Assembly (NCBI GenBank): GCA_949710005.1
Contig: OX453279.1
Coordinates: forward strand, 13,055,078-13,119,077
Reading direction: 5' to 3'
Origin: Ricordea florida
Taxonomy: Eukaryota; Cnidaria; Anthozoa; Corallimorpharia; Ricordeidae
DNA length: 64,000 nt
The stretch's first letter is position 1; each line of letters begins with the position of its first letter. Positions 57,528 through 64,000 of this stretch are shown one piece after another. Under the pieces are notes generated by a model. The model saw nothing but the letters and a program-made list of their open reading frames with translations, searched no databases and had not been told where the DNA came from. Both the position numbers and the translations under genes were made by a program.

Positions 57528-59643
57528 ATGGAAAAATTCAACATCAGCTACTCAACCAAGAATATTCCTCTACCATCACGTAAAGACTACCTTCAGCGAC
57601 TCATCGAGAAAACAGAACAGTTCCTTCGCAGAATGCGCTGGAAAGCCCACTTTTTCTTCAACCCCGACACAACTGCGACCTCTAAGGAAAACTATGGCTT
57701 CAAATCCACGAAGAACCCTCCGCCGATCGAAGAACTAAAAGATTTCGAAGACGATATGCTAAAGATGATACAGACAGTAACGTTCAAGCAAGTAAATAAC
57801 CCCTTCCTTAACAAGCTAAAAGAAGACGCAGAACTTATCAGAAACGAACCCAAGCTACTAATTGCCGCCGACAAAACTACGAACTTCTACAAACTAGAAC
57901 CATCAACATACAACAATCTACAAGAAAAGAACATAAAATCATACATGAAAGCACAACCCGAGACCACACGCGCCATCCATAAAGAAAACAAAGAAATCGC
58001 TACGAAGCTGGTCATCGACGACAGAGTGGACGCTACAGCCGAAATAGACGCCTTCGTAACACTTAAAGACCACAAGCCTAACTTCGCTAACAAACCAACC
58101 TGCAGACTAATCAACCCAACGAAATCCGAAATAGGCAAAGTCAGCAAAAGGATTCTCGATCGTATCAACAGTAACATCGCAAGAAAATGCAACTTTAACC
58201 AATGGAAAAACACTGCATCTGTAATCGACTGGTTTAAAGCCATCAAAGACAAACACCACCTCAACTTCATCTGCTTCGACATTGAAGAATTCTACCCGTC
58301 AATCAGCCAAGACCTCCTTAACAAAGCACTCGACTTCGCCTCAGCCCACGACAACATCACCACACACGAAAGAAACATCATAATCCATGCTAAAAGTTCC
58401 ATTCTAATCCACAAGAAACAACCCTGGCAAAAGAAAGGCAACGCAGCATTTGACGTCACAATGGGCAGCTACGACGGCGCGGAAACATGCGAGCTTGTAG
58501 GAAGTTTTCTCTTATCCCAGCTGCAACATCTTAATATTAACGTAGGACTTTACCGAGACGACGGACTGGCGACCATTAACACCACACCTAGAGACACAGA
58601 AAACATCAAGAAAGAAATATGTCGTGTCTTTAAAAATAACGGACTACGCATTACCATAGAAGCTAACAAGCAGGCAATTAACTTCCTGAATGTCACATTC
58701 AACCTCAACCAAAATACCTATAAGCCCTTCACAAAGCCTAATACGACACTGCAGTACGTCCACCGCGAGAGCAACCACCCGCCAATCACTACAAAGAACA
58801 TTCCCGCTGGCATCAACAAACGACTATCATCCCTATCATCCGGCAAAGCATCCTTTGACCAAGCCGCCCCCTCATACCAGAAAGCACTCGACGAAAGCGG
58901 ATACAGCTACACCCTACACTACGAACCAACCACACCTAACAAGCGAAAACACCGTCAACGCAGTAACATCTTGTGGTACAACCCCCCTTTCAGCAAGAAC
59001 ACAAGTACTAACATCGGACACAAATTCCTCGCTCTAGTAGATAAGCACTTCCCAAAAGACCACGAGCTCCGTAAAATCTTCAACCGCAACACAAGCAAGA
59101 TCAGTTACAGCTGCATGAAAAACACTAAACAAATAATCGACAACCATAATAAACGCATCTTAACCACATCTACACAAACCAAGATGCTGCCGCCGCGAAC
59201 ACTAAAGAAAGAAAGACATGCAACTGCCGACAAAAGAACAATTGCCCACTCAACGGAAACTGCCTACAACCATCGGTAATCTACCAAGCCACCGTTACGC
59301 GCAAAGACAACAACACGTCCCAAACCTACATCGGACTTACGGAAAACGACTTCAAAACAAGATACAGAAACCACACCACATCTTTCCGCCACGCTAAACA
59401 CAGAAACTCCACCGAGCTCAGCAAACACATATGGACCCTTAAAGACAACAACATTGAACACTTTATTTCCTGGCGGATCCTGTCTTCACACTCGCCATAC
59501 AACAGCTCAAGCAAAAGATGTAACCTCTGCCTCAAAGAAAAATTCCTAATCATCTGCCCACCCGAACTATCCACGCTAAACAAACGTAATGAGCTTGTGT
59601 CTTCTTGCCGCCACAGAAACAAAACCCTCTTACGCAATACCTG
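57528..59643 (+). pseudogene. Penelope-type RT (long frame) plus shifted GIY-YIG
   Basis: 583 codons open from the ATG at 57528 to 59279, with KTTNFYKLEPSTYNNL, FVTLKDHKPNFANKPTCRLI, motif A FICFDIEEFYPSIS, MGSYDGAETCELVG (motif B), catalytic VGLYRDDGLA, and INFLNVTFNL. Near 59210 the frame shifts: in the next frame CNCRQKNNCPLNGNC leads into YQATVTRKDN...TYIGLTENDFKTRYRNHTTS, a GIY-YIG nuclease, ending at 59643. The single shift separates polymerase from nuclease. Confidence 0.85.
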
Positions 59644-59710
59644 AAACTTAACGATCTCTATTATTATGTAAATTTAACTACTTTGTATATAAGCGATGGT
59701 AAAGGACATT

Positions 59711-59771
59711 CCTACCATATCCCCTGATGAGTGGGCAACCACGAAACAGGCTTGTAGGGATAAACCTGTAG
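59711..59771 (+). ncRNA. hammerhead ribozyme, type I, minimal
   Basis: Stem I TATCCC (59718-59723) with GGGATA (59757-59762), extended by CTAC (59712-59715) with GTAG (about 59768-59771); CTGATGA core at 59724-59730; stem II GTGG-GCAA-CCAC (59731-59742); GAAA (59743-59746); short stem III CA-GGCT-TG; UA cleavage site at 59755-59756. Every conserved core position is present. Known Penelope elements carry such ribozymes in their terminal repeats. Confidence 0.85.
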
Positions 59772-59794
59772 TTTGTTTGTGTTTTTTTCTCCCG

Positions 59795-59802
<8 letters not shown>

Positions 59803-59838
<36 letters not shown>
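59803..59838. repeat. (TA)n microsatellite
   Basis: About 18 TA units between the ribozyme-bearing end of Penelope element 2 and an inverted repeat. Confidence 0.9.
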
Positions 59839-59841
<3 letters not shown>

Positions 59842-60026
59842 CAATTGTGGAAAACGAGGACGGACAACTTCGAGCGAAAAAAAAAATATATATATATATA
59901 TACAGTAAAAAATCTAAAAAAAGTTTAAAAATTTAATAAAAATAGACGTTTCGGTCAATGACCTTCATCAGTTGCAGTGCCTTTTTTTTCGCTCGAAGTT
60001 GTCCGTCCTCGTTTTCCACAATTGCC
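59839..60026. repeat. inverted repeat with hammerhead-like core
   Basis: Arms 59839-59886 and 59982-60026 (GGCAATTGTGGAAAACGAGG and so on) are inverted. Between them, on the minus strand, lies CTGATGA (59965-59971), AGGTC-ATT-GACC, GAAAC, GTC: a hammerhead-like core as in the 3' ends of many Penelope-like elements. Stem III is not clear. Confidence 0.6.
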
Positions 60027-60138
60027 TACAAATTTCATTACTCGAGGTTTGGACTACGAATCCTTTTGGATCCTTCTGGCGTGTGGCATCCCTGTTGGCT
60101 CGAAGCATCATAACTTTTTATATATATATATATATATA

Positions 60139-61126
60139 TAGCAAAGAGAAATACTACTCAGAAGTCAGTTACAACATTTGCTTTATTTTTAAATGATCGC
60201 ATTGATCACTGATAATATTGCAGAACAAGTACTTTATAGTGACACTGGGAATATATTCTGTTGAAAATGTTAAACATAACTGCTAGATCAAGAAAATTTA
60301 CAATATTCTCACTGTTGCAATGATATCAGATCACATCGTTGTTTATGATTGTTATTACAACTGCAACTCTCTGTGTTGGGAATTTCTTCAAAATGGAAAC
60401 GCTATCGTTTTATTATGAAAAATACCTACTTACATTCTCTCGTAATCTGTTGGTCGTCTTCCGATTCCGTTTTTAGACTAATAGAATTATTTTCCAGAGA
60501 CATCTCCAATCGTTGAAGTTGTTTCTACTCGGTTTCCCTTCTAAGTCGTTTTGCCAAATTTAGTACGCTAATATATTTCGTTATGTAATCGTTCACTCAT
60601 TTTCTGTTTCTATCAATAACACATTCAAATTCAAAACTAACTTGGTTGAATTCCTGGTCCTTTTCCCTGCTGTTTCGTTTGCCTTTTTCTAGAGCGAGCA
60701 GTTTTTGTCTTTGGTGCGATGACGGATGTCTGTCGTTATTCTCGTCGCTGTCGTTTCTCTATCCCTGCTTTGAGTCGTGCTTTCCCTGTCAGTTGTGTTG
60801 ATTTTCACGGTATTCGAGCTTACTCGGCGACGATCTTGAGCTAATCTTTCTTGAATATCTCGAAGATCATCTTGCTGGGATGTACTTCCAGGACGAGTGA
60901 AATCGGTTTCCACAAAATTTACATTTCTTTCAAAAAAAGACACCGAATTCGAAATGGCGGAAATTCAGCAGTTCCCAAGTGCGTTACTATTGCCAGGTAA
61001 CCTGGCCTGCGAACGGACACCTTTAAAATATATATATATATATTTATACATATATTTACTCGGGCTTGCGAGCCACGGGGTCTGACCGGAAGCGACACGA
61101 TTAGTAACCTCGCTTCGCGAGGAATA
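60139..61126 (-). repeat. family B copy
   Basis: The most complete B copy, from AGCAAAGAGAAATACTACTC to CGCTTCGCGAGGAATAAA. It matches 23331-24412 inverted. AT microsatellite at 61028-61050. Confidence 0.8.
60689..60943 (-). pseudogene. family B short open frame
   Basis: 84 codons, RNVNFVETDFTRPGSTSQQD, DDLRDIQERLA, RRRVSSNTVKINT, SRDRETTA. The same reading, diverged, is in the other three B copies (23636 onward plus strand, 26666-26960 and 56687-56959 minus strand). No known domain. The shared frame hints at a former gene in B. Confidence 0.45.
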
Positions 61127-61266
61127 AAACGACCAGGCCAGGATCAGGTCCACTTCGCTGTCAAAACCAGAAAACTTGAACGCTGCCTTATGCGGTTAGT
61201 AGATGTATTTCGGCGGTCGTAGCGCTCTCCCTGGAACCCGGAACCAGGAAAAAAACCAAAATCGAC

Positions 61267-61732
61267 TAAATCTGAGGCGCTCGCTCGAAAACCTTATTGA
61301 TCTTACATCAAATGGTGAAATATAACATCTCTTGAGCTCAAAACCTGATTTTGGGGCTATTTGAAGAATGGCCCCTTATGTAGAATTGGTGTTTTGCCAC
61401 TAAATCACCCTGTTGTAGAGTACCTACTAAACAAAGCTCTGGAACCTTGTCACGAAATCCGTATTTAATCCGGAAATGTTTCTTAGATTACTGTCAGCTA
61501 TTTTATTTTGCTGAATTAAGTATAAAATCGTCGGAAAAAATGTTTATTCTGCAGTCGCAAGGCAATTTTTAGACCAATAAATTTCGCAGTAAATTGAGGC
61601 CTCAAACTGTCGAAATCGAAAATCTCGATTTTCTCACAAAATTCGATCTAACTCAAAAAATAAACCCCAGAACCTTCTTAATCTCACTAAAATCGTCCTT
61701 TAGACTCAAAATAAGGGTAGGTTAGGTTTTGA
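61267..61732. repeat. inverted repeat C, right copy
   Basis: Reverse complement of 31942-32367; ends ...GGTTAGGTTTTGAGT against the Gypsy gag end. No target duplication flanks the pair. Confidence 0.85.
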
Positions 61733-62479
61733 GTTGTGGCCGCACCTTGCTCGATTTTTGTGTGCATTCGCTCTTAAGATGTCTAGTTGTCACGAGTCAG
61801 TAACTCAACAGGCAAACGAAATGCAGCACGACAATATCCATAAAATCGATGTCAAACCCAGTAGCCGTACCAAGATAGGAAATAAACCACGTGGCCTCGC
61901 TCACCACAGGCAACCCATTTTTGTGTGTACTTCTAAGGACAGGTCGTTACCTTTTTCGAGAAGCTTTAGTCGCAGTTTTGTTGACAAACATCCTTCGATG
62001 AGTTGGTCTCTCACTTGCGTGTCTCTTGTACCGCCAAAACCACAAAAATCAGCTTGTCTCATCAGTCCGGACACAAAGTGGGCGATTGATTCCGCTGCTT
62101 CCTGGCGCATCGACCGAAACTTATGGCGCTTAAACGGCTGATTAACATTTCCTGCGAAGTACCGATCTAATTTCGCTATCGCCATTTCGTAAACATCTGC
62201 ATCCTCTGCCAGTCCAGTTGGCTCTGGCAAAGTTTCGAAGACCTTTTGTAGTTTCCTTCCAGCGGTGTGTAAAAGTGTTGCTTCCTTTTGCTCAGGAGAA
62301 GTGATTCTTTTCGGTTTTACCATGTAACTTGCGGACGATTTCCATACCAGCCATCTTGCCGCTAAACTTGATTTGTCGACATCCATGTCGAACTGCTCGA
62401 TTTCGCCTCCAAAATTCGCTATTGTCGCCATAATTCCTTTCCTGATTGAACAGAGTATTCGTGCTTGTCGTACAAACAC
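61733..62479 (-). pseudogene. Gypsy gag (3'-truncated)
   Basis: Gag from MATIANFGGEIEQFDMD, WLVWKSSASYM, FRSMRQEAAESIAHFVSGLM then RQADFCGFGG, typical retrotransposon gag core. The frame stops at 61901; in another frame ACGERGHVVYF follows, the remains of a CCHC zinc knuckle. The rest of gag-protease is lost at the C repeat. Confidence 0.82.
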
Positions 62480-62501
62480 CTTGAATTATCCTCGTCGCCA
62501 A

Positions 62502-62618
62502 TGTAGCATCTTTAAAACTGAATTTAATCTCACAAACATCGCCTAAACATTACAGTACTCGTGTACTTCAACCATGTCCTTTTCGATCCTGGTCATGTGT
62601 CAATATGACGTCATAACA
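62502..62618 (-). repeat. 5' LTR of Gypsy
   Basis: 117 bp, TG...CA. Just inside it on the minus strand is TTGGCGACGAGGATAATTC, a primer-binding-site-like sequence of the type seen in Mag-like elements. The duplication CCATG follows at 62619-62623. Confidence 0.9.
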
Positions 62619-64000
62619 CCATGGATAATTTTCTAAGAAGAGTATTCAGACTCCATGGCCTCTCTCCATTGGATAGATTGTTCACCATTCAATGCTTCGT
62701 CAACTGACTTTTGCTCATCAATGTCTGAATCAACTAGTAGGCAATACGTGGCTGTCTACGCTGTCTCACTGCTCCTAGCTTTTGGAGTTCTTCCATGAAT
62801 GTTTCTTCATGTCTATTTTACTGGAGGTTCTTCATTTGGTGCTCCCACTGGTTCAACATTCCATGAAACTGCAGATTCAACTTTCTCTGGTTTAACATCG
62901 TTAAGGAACTGCAGGCATAACATTCTTGGGAATTGCAGGTACGTAGGGTGAGTTATGTCTCAGAACACTTTCAATTTCTTTCAATGTCTGAGACCATACT
63001 CTTGATGTCCATTTGGACTACATCAAAATGATCAAAGTTCTCCTCAGAGAAACAAGCATCTCGACTCACCACAAAATTCGTCTCCAAATCATTGCACCCC
63101 TTCATACCAGGAGAACGTCTCGCTTTTTTACGTGGAAGATGCTACAAACCGACAATTTACACTTATAAATACAGCCTTACAAAGATTTTGCCCCCGCACC
63201 CCCTAAACAATATTGAAGTCCTCTAACTGTAGAATATTTGTGACACATCCGTAACTCCTGAAAACCAACATTGTCCAGGGAGGTAGGTGGGATACATTAG
63301 AATGCTCAGTTTGCGGAAAAAAGAAAAAGTGTCGCAAACGTTTTGGCCAGGATTGTAGCTTTCCGCGCGGATTATCAGGAAGGTGTGCATAACATGCACA
63401 GCCAGACTCTTAGATGGGAAATGTCTGGTTTCCTACCAAACAAACGCTTAAATGGAGTTTTATACTTCACTGCTGCTGTGGGACTTAGATTGTTGAGGTA
63501 CACTGCTGTGGCACAAGCGTCTACCCAGAATTCCAGTGGTAGCTTGGCTTGGTAGAGCATCCCCCTGACTGCTTCCATAATTGTGCGATTCAATTGCTCA
63601 GCAACTCCGTTTTGCTGTGTACAGTATGGAATGGTGAACTCGTGTGAAATTCCTTTTTCAGAACAGACCTAAGTGAAGTTCTTGGAACCATATCCCCTTT
63701 CATTATTGCTTCTGAGAACCTTAACATCTTCCTCTGCCAGAATGTTTAGTTTTGTGATTTGATAACCAGCATGTTTCTCAACTGAATTGACATATTCCAT
63801 GAACTTTGGAAGCACTAAATTCTTACTTTCGATAAAGTAAACAGTAGTTTGTCGCGAAAAATCATCGGTAAATGTCAACATGTACTTACTGCCACCCTTT
63901 GATTCCACTTGCATTGGACCACGTACATCACTGTGCACAATCCCGTACGATCTGGCTGCTCTGTGTTGGCTCTGGTTTGGGAAACGCTTCTTCATTTTAC
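62619..64000 (-). pseudogene. copia element, integrase side (right of Gypsy)
   Basis: 63669-63995: HSDVRGPMQVESKGGSKYML then TFTDDFSRQTTVYF (integrase core, first Asp) and VLRSNNERG, where the second catalytic Asp is Asn. After a stop, 63375-63660 gives QQNGVAEQLNRTIMEAVRGM (Glu), FWVDACATAVYLNN and GRKPDISHLRVW. Near 62640, REAMESEYSS leads to the Gypsy site and continues at 29461. The region 62700-63370 between integrase and RT has no clean frame. The element runs off the window at 64000. Confidence 0.85.

Larger units (their letters stand above)
57391..59803 (+). mobile_element. Penelope-like element 2
   Basis: Short direct repeats (TTTTTTTCTCCCGCAACAAC at about 57401 and 59780) bound a long RT gene with a downstream GIY-YIG domain. 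The right end contains a complete hammerhead ribozyme. Codon use is more GC-rich at third positions than in Penelope element 1, so it is a different family. Confidence 0.8.
29462..62618 (-). mobile_element. Gypsy LTR retrotransposon (Mag-like) with nested 29.8-kb block
   Basis: Two 117-bp LTRs in the same orientation (29462-29578 and 62502-62618), TG...CA ends, 5-bp duplication CCATG, gag at 61733-62479 and pol at 29706-31937 on the minus strand. After the 5' LTR a primer-binding-like TTGGCGACGAGGATAATTC follows; a polypurine GGAGAAAAGGGA precedes the 3' LTR. Protease and the start of RT are missing, replaced by the 31942-61732 block. Total span 33.2 kb. Confidence 0.85.

Overview
The window is repeat-derived DNA from an animal genome. 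I see no host gene, rRNA or tRNA. The mix of LINE, copia, Gypsy and Penelope-like retroelements with hammerhead ribozymes, plus large Polinton-like elements of a type I associate with cnidarians (corals, anemones, hydroids), suggests a cnidarian or another marine invertebrate. That assignment is inference from element types, not from a host marker.

Two related, integrated Polinton-like DNA viruses dominate. Element 1 (2367-20632, read left to right) has about 210-bp terminal inverted repeats (TIRs) and a 5-bp target duplication ATTCT. It sits inside a relic of an L1-type ORF1, whose reading frame closes again when the element is removed. Element 2 (33605-50314, mostly minus strand) has 264-bp TIRs and a 5-bp duplication AGGGC. 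Both TIRs start AGTAGT. The shared order is protein-primed DNA polymerase B, a retrovirus-type integrase on the opposite strand, a candidate double-jelly-roll major capsid protein, an A32/FtsK-type packaging ATPase, and then a run of virion and membrane-protein candidates ending in a roughly 500-aa protein with a C-terminal membrane anchor. Polymerase, integrase and TIRs would handle replication and insertion; the capsid protein, ATPase and jelly-roll candidate would build and fill the particle; eight or nine small membrane proteins suggest a lipid-containing particle. I could not recognise an adenain-type protease. Each copy carries its own cargo: element 1 has a SLOG-domain gene, a zinc-ribbon gene and duplicated terminal genes; element 2 has a TFIIB-like transcription factor, a zinc-knuckle repeat protein and other small genes. 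Both copies are damaged, in different genes. Several genes are followed by perfect palindromic hairpins.

The rest is nested. A copia element (28880-29461 and 62619-64000, minus strand) is split by a Gypsy element with 117-bp LTRs (29462-62618, duplication CCATG). That element holds a 29.8-kb block bounded by roughly 430-bp inverted repeats (31942 and 61732). The block contains element 2 inside the remains of another DNA transposon with an IS3EU-like N-terminus, two Penelope-like elements with GIY-YIG domains (52285-55876 and 57391-59803), and copies of two other repeat families called A and B here. Left of this, a LINE reverse transcriptase (20725-27838) is split by a 4.9-kb inverted repeat plus a B copy. 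The first 1.8 kb is non-coding with small fold-backs.
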